Positions 44,597 to 53,658 of a stretch of DNA of 64,000 nucleotides are shown one piece after another. Position 1 is the stretch's first letter, and the number at the start of each line of letters is the position of its first letter. Where the stretch lies: contig NZ_CP104042.1 in NCBI RefSeq assembly GCF_025152745.1, forward strand, positions 484,968 to 548,967. The letters are read 5' to 3'. A program made the position numbers and the translations under genes. The notes beneath the pieces were generated by a model. That model was given only the letters and a program-made list of their open reading frames with translations. It was not told the origin of the DNA and did not search any database. The stretch comes from Rhizobium sp. WSM4643 (lineage in GTDB: Bacteria > Pseudomonadota > Alphaproteobacteria > Rhizobiales > Rhizobiaceae).

Positions 44597-45688
44597 ATGG
44601 GAACGCCTGCGACGATACGCACCATAGGGTCGATTCCTGTCCGCAACATCTGGCTTCTGTTCCTCTACGCATCCAACCTCGCGCAGTTCTTCGGTCGACA
44701 TTCGGTCCAAGTGGAATCCTCTCCGGATTTCGAGGACCTCGTCGCGCGCCTGCTGTGCTTCGCGGTCGAATTGCGACTTCGGCGCAACCTCAGTCGTGGT
44801 TATCGGCGGATCGAAGCGGTGCTTCCGCGCGTACGAGGCAGAATCGATTTGCTTCAAACCCATGCCCGCGGCCTCCTGGAGCGTGGTGCCGTCGCATGCC
44901 GCCTGGATGAATTCACATTCGACATTGCCCGCAATCGTCTCGCGCGAGCCGCTCTCGGCCGGCTAGCGAAAAGCCTGGACGATCGAGAACTTGCCGGCCG
45001 TTGCCGGCGCCTCGAAGGCGACCTGCTGCGGCTCGGTGTCGCGGGCCCCACGCCTTCACGACATGAAATCGCCGCCGACCGCGTCGGACGGCATGATCAT
45101 GACGACCTGCTAATGATCAGCCTCTCGCGCATCGTCTTCGATCTGGTTCTTCCGACCGAGGACGAAGGAGGGACGGTCGTGACAGACGTGGAGAAGAAAG
45201 CGATCCTCGTCAGGCGCCTTTTCGAGAAGGCGGTGGGAAATTTCTGTCGCTCCGAACTTTCTCCGCTGGGTTGGCGGGTCAGGCAAGCGAAGCGATTGGA
45301 TTGGCAATTCGATGATGCCAGCGATAGGATCCACTCGATTTTTCCGGCGATGGAAGTCGACATTGAGCTGGAAAGAGCATCGGAACGCTTGATCGTCGAC
45401 ACCAAGTTCACGTCTGTCTTTGCTCGCTCGCAATATCGGGAAGAGGTCCTGAAGAGTGCCCATATCTATCAACTCTATGCCTATCTTAGAAGCCAGGAAC
45501 GATCGGACGACCCACTGTCGCTCACGTCCGCCGGAATGTTACTCTATCCCACGGTCGGCGTAGAACTCGACCAGACCGCAACCATCCAAGGTCATACGAT
45601 TCGGTTCGTCACCGTAGATTTGACCGTTCCTGCGCTCCAGATCGTCGAAAGACTCCGCTCGATCCTGGTAGGTAGGGGACGTGAATAG
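44597..45688 (+). CDS. mcrC: McrC-type nuclease subunit
   Basis: The 363-residue protein has the N-terminal McrC beta-rich region (TIRTIGSIPVRNIWLLFLYA, GYRRIEAVLPRVRGRIDLLQ) and a C-terminal PD-(D/E)XK nuclease: Asp in MEVDIELERA and the Asp-Thr-Lys pair in RLIVDTKFTSV (about 253-270), then YREEVLKSAHIYQLYAYLRS. It works with McrB to cut DNA carrying modified cytosine. It ends 12 bases from the end of the convergent giant helicase gene. Confidence 0.92.
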   Translation: MGTPATIRTIGSIPVRNIWLLFLYASNLAQFFGRHSVQVESSPDFEDLVARLLCFAVELRLRRNLSRGYRRIEAVLPRVRGRIDLLQTHARGLLERGAVACRLDEFTFDIARNRLARAALGRLAKSLDDRELAGRCRRLEGDLLRLGVAGPTPSRHEIAADRVGRHDHDDLLMISLSRIVFDLVLPTEDEGGTVVTDVEKKAILVRRLFEKAVGNFCRSELSPLGWRVRQAKRLDWQFDDASDRIHSIFPAMEVDIELERASERLIVDTKFTSVFARSQYREEVLKSAHIYQLYAYLRSQERSDDPLSLTSAGMLLYPTVGVELDQTATIQGHTIRFVTVDLTVPALQIVERLRSILVGRGRE

Positions 45689-45700
45689 TCCGGCGCTCGC

Positions 45701-48700
45701 TCACGTCATTCCGAGCGGCCTGATCTTGGCGAACTCGACGGCCTTGACCGGCCTTCTCGCGGCATCGAAGGAATCGATGAAGTAAATCGCCGTCCCCTGG
45801 AGCTCCCCCAATACGTCCACGAGGCGACCTTCGCCGAGCGAAGCTTCGTCGAGACGCCAAAAGGGATGGACCATTAAGTAGGCGACGGACGATCCGCTCC
45901 GGTCTTCCCTCAGTACCGGCAGTCCCATATGCCCTACGCTGGATACCGAACGGGCGACCGGGTTGAGACGCTGCAACTCCGTGGCACTACGCTCTGCAAT
46001 CGTGCGCCAGTCCGCAATTTCGCGCGCGCTCCAGTCCCCGTCGAGACCGGCGGCCCAATCGACATCGATCATGCCACGCAGGAAACCCAGCCCGAGCCGC
46101 CAGTCGAGTAACCCGTGATAGCCACGATTGTTGTATCGCTGCATGCAGCGATAGCAGGAACGCGTGCAGGTCTGCGGATGATCGCTCTCGAAATATGGCT
46201 GGACGAGCCGGTCCGCATCCTCGACCATCGACCGGATGAGCCGGTACGCCAGCGGCGAACCGTCGACGACATCGGCCAGTCTTCGCGAAAATCCGGCTCC
46301 GTTGACGAGGCTGTCGGCGATCTGCAGTAGCGGCAAGCCGTCCCGCAAGCGTGGCTCGAGCGTTTCGAATTCCTCCGGACCGATATCCATCTCGAGCGCC
46401 GCGCGCTGCATCAGCAGCTGCGTCGCCGATACGGCGGCGGCCCGCATGCTGGTCTTGTGGACGCTCCGTCCTCCCAGGCGGTCGAAGGCGAGGCCCCTCG
46501 GGATCGATCGCATGCCCAGGTAGAAGGAGTCCGTGCGCTTCCGCGACATCAACCTGACGGCTTCAGGACTGGAGGCGATTCCCAACGAGTCGTGCGCCGC
46601 GGACCAGTTGAGCGTATCCGCAAGCGTGTCGGGAACCACGTATTGGTGCCGGAGGTTCTTGGCCCAAAGCGGCGGCGACCGCCGCATCATGACGTTCTTC
46701 TGAACGGCTTCTTGGATGACAAAGCCCTGGGCTTCTCCGTCGATGTCGATTGGCCCGTCGTTCTTCCGGATGACGGATGCCCTATCGCCCGTCGCGAACA
46801 GTAGGTTGGTCTCCGGCCATTCGACCGTCGTCAGATCCTCGATCTCCGACGAGGTCTCCCGTCGCGTCGGGCGGGCGAGAATCTCGTCTTCGTCTAAAGG
46901 CGACGGACGGAAGGACGTACGAAAGCCGGACGGCATGTAGTACGTGACGTAATCGGATGCCGAGATCGACGCGCCGCAGTCGGCGCAAGCCCCCTCCTCG
47001 ACTGCCTCGGCCGCCCTCGTGATGGTTGCGCCACATATCTGGCAGACGGCGATCGCCGCGCGGTCGGCGAACCACTGCGGACTCGGCGACCCCTTCAGGA
47101 ACGTCGCGGTCTGCTCCCGCTCGTTTTTTCGGACCGCGATAGGCGCCGTGAACCCGATCGCCGTGTGCTTGCGCTTGTCCCTGATCAGACTCTGGCCCGG
47201 GGCGAACTCATAGATCGCGATGTCGAGATCACGATCGACCGTATCCCATTCCGAAGAGCCCGTTTCGGCATCCGCGGGACCGAGGATCAGGTCGCGGACC
47301 CTCGTCGGCATCCCGTACATGGGCAACAACCCCGCTTCGGCCAGAAATCCCGCGAGGTTGCCTACCGCCGAGGCGCCGCTCTCACGCAACGCCTCTATTT
47401 CGGACAACAGGCTGTCCGTATGCAGACGGGAAAGTAGTTCTTCGGAGCGTCCCGGCCGTCCGGCGCCCAATGCTCTAGCCACTCGATCCCGCACGGAGCG
47501 GGAGCGATCCAGAGCGTCGCGCAAACGGTCGGGCCACTCCGATCCTACTGCGAAATAGGTGTCGCAGGAAACGAATTCGCCATGGACGTCCGAAGGAGTG
47601 TCGTCACCCGGATAATTCTTCCCGCTTTCGTCCCTGAGGAGTTCGAAGGCGGCGATCAACCAGAACTTTCGCAGCAGACGGAGTGGAATCGCCAAATGGT
47701 CCGACGTCAGGAAAGGAGGTGGCGGAGCGTCGCCGGTGATCGCTTGCGGGTGCTGGAAATAGTGCAGGTCGTGACTGCGACTGCGGCAGAGCGTCGCCAC
47801 CATTGAAAAGGCCTGTCCACGCCGCCCCGCCCGTCCGACGCGCTGCTGGTAGTTGAAGCGCTGCGGCGGCATGTTGGCCTGATACACGGCCTGGAGAGAA
47901 CCGATGTCGATGCCGACCTCCATGGTCGTCGTTACCGACAGCATATCTATCTCTTTCGCCTTACGGGACAATTCGTCGCCCCCTCCGGAAACACCGTCGA
48001 CGAAAATTCCCCTGAAACGGCGCAGCCGGTCCGCCGGCGATCCTGTCTGGCCGGTCAGCTCCTCACATCGGAGCCGGAAGCCGCCGGCGCCGCCGCCCTC
48101 GGCGTCGGTCATGCCGCGAGCGAGAAAGTGCCGTTCCCGAAGCTCACGAACCCGCCCGGTCGGTTCGCTGGGCAGCGGGCCCGTGCATCGCGTGCAGATC
48201 TCGGCTCCGCGGTGGAGGTGGACGCGCGTGCAGTTCTCGCAGGCGAAGTACCCGTGGTCGTCGTCCACCAGACGGACATAGAGCCGCTCGGGCTCTATGA
48301 AGCCGTTCTGGTGCCCTTGGTCGTGGAGAGCTGACAGCACGCGATCAAGCTCGCCCGTCCGGCCGCCGGGAGCCACAGCCTCGGCGAAGCCTCTGACGCG
48401 TCGGTTCGGGATGGCATGAGCGTCCGGCCACTCCTTGCGTTGGTCGTTCCTCTCGACCCAACGGTTGCCTCGAACGCGATAGGAATCGGCGAAAACCCTC
48501 AGATAGGCGTCCATTCGGTCGTGATCGGCGCCCCCAGTGGCATACAGCGACGGATAACCCAGCCCCGTCTCTTCCAAAGCGAAATACGTCTTGGAGAACA
48601 ACACGTCGTCGACGAGCGGTTTCATGTCGGCCACGATCTCGTTCCGCGCCACCTGGAATGCCAGCGCGTCCGTACCCACCCGCCAGTCGACCGCTCCCGC

Positions 48701-51589
48701 GTTCAAAGAGAACAGTCGGTCCCAATCCACACCTTGTCTGCCCGGCCCCTCTCCGATCCGCGCGATCCCGACGTCGTCCGTGGGATGCATTCCCAACGCC
48801 ACCATGCTCGCCAAGAGCGGCTTTGCCCTTCCCTCCACAACTTGGCCCGGGGTGACGGCGGTCTCGACGATCGAGCGCAACGCCACCCGTCCCGGCTCCC
48901 CGGCTTCCTGTCTCAAGGCCGCCACTCGCGCAGACAGCGTCGCGACCGCGGCCACGTCGTTCCGCTGCCAAGCCTCGTTCATGAGAGCGGTCGCTTCTTC
49001 AATCAATCGAGGTGCCGCTTCGGCAAAGTCCTTCACGCTTTGCACTAGGAGCTGACGCCGACCATCCTGATGATGCCGTCGCTCGATGTCGAGCGCGGCC
49101 CGTGAGGCATCCTGTCGACTGTCGGAGAATACGACCGCCTTCGCGCTGTCCCCGCTCGCGTGCAATATCGAGAAGAGTTCCGTCGCAACGAGCTGAGAGC
49201 TCTTGGCGAAGCCCGTGCGGAAGCTTCGTATGGGGGATTGCCGGAACCTTCTGCTTCTACCACTATAGTCTATCCCGCAGGCCGGGCAGCATTTCGGGCC
49301 CGCGGTCCCTGGCGTCCTGAGCGCGCCTCCGGCGTTCGGCGGCAAGCAGAAGATTCGCCCACGCACGGCGTGGGGTCGTTCGTCCCAGCCTCCCAAGACC
49401 ATGCCGTTGCGCGTATCGAGCGTCGCTTCCATCCACCGCTCGTCGTCCTGGTCGCCATGCTGGGGCCCGTGCCGACTCGGCCAGAAGACCGCGAAGTCCT
49501 GATAGCTCAGATCCTCGTAATTTCCACTCGCCCCGATCTCCGGGAGAGTCTCCAGCTCTGGAGAAGACGGCAGCAACTCTACCTGGATGCCATTGCTTCG
49601 CTCGGCCTCTCCACGTCGTCCTCCGACGAACTCCTCGCCACAGGATTCGCAATAGACCAGTTCGAATACGCGTTCGCTGACGGCCCCGTCGGACCCGTAT
49701 GTCGTGCCGCGCTCAATGGTGACGCCTTCGAAGCCGACGCTCTCACCGACGACGACGGGTGTGGCGAACAGGCCTTCGATACTCCTGATGAAGACGTGCT
49801 CGCGAAAGCTCGTCGTGCGATCGTCGATGTGGATTCCGAGGAGATCGTTGACGCGGTCGCCGAGCCCTCGCAGGATCACTAGCCCTCGCAAGGCAAGATG
49901 TGTCTCGCCCGAACTCGTACCGAAGACCCGTTCGGCAATGGTGTCGATCGCGGTTGCCCGCAGCCTGCCTTCGCTCTCCGATTGGCACGCGCTCGTCAGG
50001 ACCGAGGCCGCCGCCTCTATCGCCTGTCTGACCGCGAGCAAGGGGTCGGATGCCGGCGTCGACACGAGGGCACGCCCACAGGCGGTCACGGCGTCGGTCA
50101 ACCCCGGCCGCCAAGTGTCGAGCCGACCGACCAGCTGTCCGGCCGGCGACAAGAGCCGGATGAGGTCGACGAAGGGTCGCGTCCGCAGCGGGAACGGCAT
50201 TTCGCTGGCCGGGATCTCCTGTGTCCCCGTAACAATGGCCGACCCCCAGCTCGAGGGATCCGTCGCGCCGGCATCGCCCGCTCCTTTGCTCGTCCCGAAC
50301 GGGCCGAAGAAATCGTGAAGATACTTGAGGCTTTTCGATCCTTCCTCTCCATCCAATGGCAGGGACGCGCTCGACGCCAATATCCTGAGCTTATGGCTGT
50401 GTTCCGGTCGATCCAGCCCAAGGCGTTGCACGAGGGCCCGGATTAGGCCGGAAACCTCGGTTCCGGCAGACCCGCGAACGAGATGGAGCTCGTCCAGAAC
50501 CAGGAAGAAGTAAGCACCTTCTTCCGTTTCTAGCCACCGTCGTGTCTCATCGAAGATTCGCGCTTCGATCTCCCGAGACAACATGGTGCCGAGCATTGAG
50601 ACGTTGGTGACGAGCACGTCGGGCGGTGTCTCGTGCATGTCCCATCGAGCGACGAGCTCGTTAGCGTCGACGGACGGGAAAAGATAGCGTGTCGGATCGT
50701 CATCTGGGTGAGCCGCATCGTGGTGCCGTGCGAGCGATTGATCGTCCTCGTACCGAGTCATCGCTGCACGCACGCGGGCTACGCGCGCTTCCGCCCTTTC
50801 CCTCTCGATCCGAACGTCCCCGCGTCTCGGATGCACGAGATTGCCGGCTACCGGCGTCGCGCTCGTGTAACGGCCGAAGAATATCCGATTTCCTCGGAAG
50901 CGTTCGTCCATAACCGCCGTGGCCTCGGGGGAGGTCAGCGTCTTTCTCAAACGACTGAGCTGATCCTCGACAAGCGCGTTCATCGGATAGAGGATTAGTG
51001 CCCGGACGGCCTTGGGCCGAGCGGCGTGCTCCCCGTCGCGGTGATAGCGAAAATTCTTTGCGGTATCCCGCCACCAAGATGAAGCGAGATAGCCTGGCGA
51101 CGGTGCGGGCCATTGCGTGGCCTCCTCGGCGATCGTCGCCAGGATGGGCAGCATGAAGGCCTCCGTCTTACCGGAGCCGGTCCCGGACGTGACGATACCG
51201 GGCGTGCCGGACATCACGCCTCGTTTCAGCATTTCCATCTGATGCGTGTAGGGTTTGCGTGATCCTGCTCTTCGAATTTCTCCGTCAGCGGCAACTCCAG
51301 GAAACAGACCGGAAAGGGCGAGCTCAGCGAACGCGATGCGCCCCTCACGCGACATGCCCCCGATCGGATTGCGTTCGCCCGCGAGATCGACCAGCTCGTC
51401 GAGGCCCCATTCCGCAGAACGATACCGCGGCACCGGCTCGAGGAACGGCGCCGTCGCGAGGTTGCCCGGCTGGCGCAGCAGTGCGCGACGCCTATCCGCA
51501 AGCTCCGTCCGCCTCACTCGAAAAGCTGTATCGAGATACGAGATGTAAAGGTCTCTCATGCGCTCGAAGGCGCCAATCGGGTCGAGCAT
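45701..51589 (-). CDS. druE: Giant DEAD-box helicase with DUF1998-like C-terminus, Druantia DruE-like
   Basis: 1962 residues from the ATG at 51589 (GAGGAGG upstream; a TTG one codon earlier is possible). Motif I is TSGTGSGKTEAF (about 135-146), the DEAD-type motif II is VLDELHLVRG (about 370), and motif VI is YQQRVGRAGRRG (about 1253). Four CxxC clusters lie between and after the helicase lobes (VYCESCGEEF, FACENCTRVH, VCQICGATI). The C-terminal cluster CTRSCYRCMQRYNNRGYHG (about 1813) is the DUF1998/MrfA type. Size and architecture match DruE, the effector shared by Druantia systems. It is the last gene of the operon. Confidence 0.82.
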   Translation of the reverse strand: MLDPIGAFERMRDLYISYLDTAFRVRRTELADRRRALLRQPGNLATAPFLEPVPRYRSAEWGLDELVDLAGERNPIGGMSREGRIAFAELALSGLFPGVAADGEIRRAGSRKPYTHQMEMLKRGVMSGTPGIVTSGTGSGKTEAFMLPILATIAEEATQWPAPSPGYLASSWWRDTAKNFRYHRDGEHAARPKAVRALILYPMNALVEDQLSRLRKTLTSPEATAVMDERFRGNRIFFGRYTSATPVAGNLVHPRRGDVRIERERAEARVARVRAAMTRYEDDQSLARHHDAAHPDDDPTRYLFPSVDANELVARWDMHETPPDVLVTNVSMLGTMLSREIEARIFDETRRWLETEEGAYFFLVLDELHLVRGSAGTEVSGLIRALVQRLGLDRPEHSHKLRILASSASLPLDGEEGSKSLKYLHDFFGPFGTSKGAGDAGATDPSSWGSAIVTGTQEIPASEMPFPLRTRPFVDLIRLLSPAGQLVGRLDTWRPGLTDAVTACGRALVSTPASDPLLAVRQAIEAAASVLTSACQSESEGRLRATAIDTIAERVFGTSSGETHLALRGLVILRGLGDRVNDLLGIHIDDRTTSFREHVFIRSIEGLFATPVVVGESVGFEGVTIERGTTYGSDGAVSERVFELVYCESCGEEFVGGRRGEAERSNGIQVELLPSSPELETLPEIGASGNYEDLSYQDFAVFWPSRHGPQHGDQDDERWMEATLDTRNGMVLGGWDERPHAVRGRIFCLPPNAGGALRTPGTAGPKCCPACGIDYSGRSRRFRQSPIRSFRTGFAKSSQLVATELFSILHASGDSAKAVVFSDSRQDASRAALDIERRHHQDGRRQLLVQSVKDFAEAAPRLIEEATALMNEAWQRNDVAAVATLSARVAALRQEAGEPGRVALRSIVETAVTPGQVVEGRAKPLLASMVALGMHPTDDVGIARIGEGPGRQGVDWDRLFSLNAGAVDWRVGTDALAFQVARNEIVADMKPLVDDVLFSKTYFALEETGLGYPSLYATGGADHDRMDAYLRVFADSYRVRGNRWVERNDQRKEWPDAHAIPNRRVRGFAEAVAPGGRTGELDRVLSALHDQGHQNGFIEPERLYVRLVDDDHGYFACENCTRVHLHRGAEICTRCTGPLPSEPTGRVRELRERHFLARGMTDAEGGGAGGFRLRCEELTGQTGSPADRLRRFRGIFVDGVSGGGDELSRKAKEIDMLSVTTTMEVGIDIGSLQAVYQANMPPQRFNYQQRVGRAGRRGQAFSMVATLCRSRSHDLHYFQHPQAITGDAPPPPFLTSDHLAIPLRLLRKFWLIAAFELLRDESGKNYPGDDTPSDVHGEFVSCDTYFAVGSEWPDRLRDALDRSRSVRDRVARALGAGRPGRSEELLSRLHTDSLLSEIEALRESGASAVGNLAGFLAEAGLLPMYGMPTRVRDLILGPADAETGSSEWDTVDRDLDIAIYEFAPGQSLIRDKRKHTAIGFTAPIAVRKNEREQTATFLKGSPSPQWFADRAAIAVCQICGATITRAAEAVEEGACADCGASISASDYVTYYMPSGFRTSFRPSPLDEDEILARPTRRETSSEIEDLTTVEWPETNLLFATGDRASVIRKNDGPIDIDGEAQGFVIQEAVQKNVMMRRSPPLWAKNLRHQYVVPDTLADTLNWSAAHDSLGIASSPEAVRLMSRKRTDSFYLGMRSIPRGLAFDRLGGRSVHKTSMRAAAVSATQLLMQRAALEMDIGPEEFETLEPRLRDGLPLLQIADSLVNGAGFSRRLADVVDGSPLAYRLIRSMVEDADRLVQPYFESDHPQTCTRSCYRCMQRYNNRGYHGLLDWRLGLGFLRGMIDVDWAAGLDGDWSAREIADWRTIAERSATELQRLNPVARSVSSVGHMGLPVLREDRSGSSVAYLMVHPFWRLDEASLGEGRLVDVLGELQGTAIYFIDSFDAARRPVKAVEFAKIRPLGMT

Positions 51590-51601
51590 CAAGTATCCTC
51601 C

Positions 51602-53656
51602 TCAACCTATCATCGACTTCAGCCAATCACGGCCGTCGGCAAACATTTTCGGGGGCGTCGTCCCAGCATTCTTGCCGAAGCGGCTCGCCCAGACGGTTCT
51701 GACAAGCTCGTCCGTCTCGGGGCCGCGGAACGGCCAGCCGGCCACATGCGCGCGCAGCGGAAAATCGATATCCTCGTCGATCTTCCACTCGAGGCAGCTT
51801 TGAACCAAAATTCGAAAATCGTCTTTCGTCGGTCGCGGACGTACGGCATCGTCGAACCAGACCCGATCCGTTGCGTCACCGAGCACGCGTCTCAACTGCT
51901 CGCCCGTCAATCCCGGTGTCTTCGCCGGCCGGATCGGTACGACGAGATCTTCGAGACCTATCACCCCTCGCCGGCCGTCTATCGGACGACCACCCATGCT
52001 CATGAAGACGAGAAGATTCGCCGGGCGCTCGGGAGAAGCGAGGAGCGACATGAACGAGAGGATCCATATATCCATCGGCGTTCGTTCGATGCCTTCGAGA
52101 AGTACGATCCTCAAGGTTGACCTGTCGAGGCATGCCGTCTTCCAGACACGGGAAAAAGTCGTGAGCGATCCCGTCGCCGGCGTCCGCCAGATGTCCTCGT
52201 GTCCGAGGATCGAAGTGTCGAGCGATTGCACCGAGAAAAGACCCTGAGCGACCGCCGACGCGTAACAGCGAACCAAGCCCATTGCGACATCACTGCCCAG
52301 CAGCACCGTTTCGCCCGATCTCGACAGGATGTCGATGCCCCTTAGATCCGATGCATTGAAACCATGGAACGTCGCCGCGGTGTTCAGGGCGGCGCCTATT
52401 TCCGACCAGGCTCTCGGCGCGATTTTCCGGTCGAAACGAGTCGGGCGCATCAGCGGCATCGGTATGTCGTCCGTGACCGTGATCAAATCGCCGCGATCGG
52501 CGAGGACGTGTTGGAGGTCAGACGCCAGCCTGCGCATCGGTTCGCCGGGGGTTTGTCTGTCGCTCGAGACCAGTGCCAGATCGGAAATCATTCTTTCGAG
52601 TGCGCCGACGATTTCGTCCTTTTCGGTCGATCGTCGGGCGATCTCCTCGGATATTAGCTCTCTCTTCGCTGCTAGCGTTTCGGTCTCGGCCAGGAGCGCG
52701 CGGTTCGTCTCCATCAACGCCGAATGGGCCGCTTCGATCTCCCTCCGCACCTCCTCCTCGAGACGCGTGCGCAGATCGTTTTCGATCCGCTCGCGTCGCG
52801 CTTCGATTTCGACCTTGAGCTTTTCCTCGATCGGAGACAATTCGCTGAGTACGGCGACGATCTGATCGACCTTTTCCACGCCGATCCGCAGGTCGGCCGA
52901 GAGGCGTTTGACACGATCGTTGGCCGCCCGCCATCCGCCCTGTTGCGAAGGGAACAATTCGAAGCGGTCGAGCGTGGTCAAGATCGCTTGGACCTGCGCC
53001 TTCGTGGCGGGAAACGGAACCGTGCCGTCCTCCGGCTTTCCGACCCGTTTTAGTCTCTTGATGAGCGCATCAAGGAAGTCCTTGTCGACCGACCAGTCGA
53101 TCACATCGCCCGGTTGGCCGACGGTGATCTGTGGGACCGAAAACCACTTGCCTTCGACCTTGGTCCCGTCGAAGAGCGCCGTGTCGAATTCGAAAGTCTG
53201 GAGTTTCTCGAGACCCGCGAGGTCGGCGAAGCTCTTCTCCTTGAAGGGGTTCGGCACCAGAGTGATCCGGACGCACCGGCCACCGGTCAAGGCTACGACC
53301 ACCTGCTCCCTACGGCCGCCACGCGCGCGTACGATGCCTATTTCGACCAGTTCCCGTCGTGCATCCTCGATATTGCGATGCGTGTAATCAAGGACTTCTT
53401 CGACCTTCTGAACGATGCCGAGCTGAAATTCGTCCGGTCCCGACGGATCCGACACATGTTGCGCATCGAAGGCGAAGGGAAATTCCGTCCCCATACCGGG
53501 ATGTTTGGGTGAGAATATCCTTCCTTCACGTGGGAAGGTTTCGCTCCATTTGTCCCAAGAAAGCCATGAGCCATCTTGCGCGAAGGCGAGTGGTTCGATG
53601 CGCGTGTACGGGCGGGGCTCATAAAGGCAGCGTCCCAAGAACCAACTCGTCGCCAT
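51602..53656 (-). CDS. Large coiled-coil protein with degenerate P-loop, Druantia DruG-position
   Basis: The ATG at 53656 begins MATSWFLGRCLYEPRPYTRI, two bases after the previous stop, giving 684 residues. A mixed N-terminal domain is followed by a long coiled coil (about 273-355, rich in Glu/Arg/Ala). A C-terminal domain resembles an AAA fold: VLLGSDVAMGLVRCYASAVA (451-470) stands where Walker A would be but lacks the Lys, and IVLLEGIERTPMDIWILSFM looks like Walker B. No known domain was recognised. In the order methylase-F-G-helicase of Druantia II it occupies the G position. Confidence 0.7.
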   Translation of the reverse strand: MATSWFLGRCLYEPRPYTRIEPLAFAQDGSWLSWDKWSETFPREGRIFSPKHPGMGTEFPFAFDAQHVSDPSGPDEFQLGIVQKVEEVLDYTHRNIEDARRELVEIGIVRARGGRREQVVVALTGGRCVRITLVPNPFKEKSFADLAGLEKLQTFEFDTALFDGTKVEGKWFSVPQITVGQPGDVIDWSVDKDFLDALIKRLKRVGKPEDGTVPFPATKAQVQAILTTLDRFELFPSQQGGWRAANDRVKRLSADLRIGVEKVDQIVAVLSELSPIEEKLKVEIEARRERIENDLRTRLEEEVRREIEAAHSALMETNRALLAETETLAAKRELISEEIARRSTEKDEIVGALERMISDLALVSSDRQTPGEPMRRLASDLQHVLADRGDLITVTDDIPMPLMRPTRFDRKIAPRAWSEIGAALNTAATFHGFNASDLRGIDILSRSGETVLLGSDVAMGLVRCYASAVAQGLFSVQSLDTSILGHEDIWRTPATGSLTTFSRVWKTACLDRSTLRIVLLEGIERTPMDIWILSFMSLLASPERPANLLVFMSMGGRPIDGRRGVIGLEDLVVPIRPAKTPGLTGEQLRRVLGDATDRVWFDDAVRPRPTKDDFRILVQSCLEWKIDEDIDFPLRAHVAGWPFRGPETDELVRTVWASRFGKNAGTTPPKMFADGRDWLKSMIG

Positions 53657-53658
53657 CG

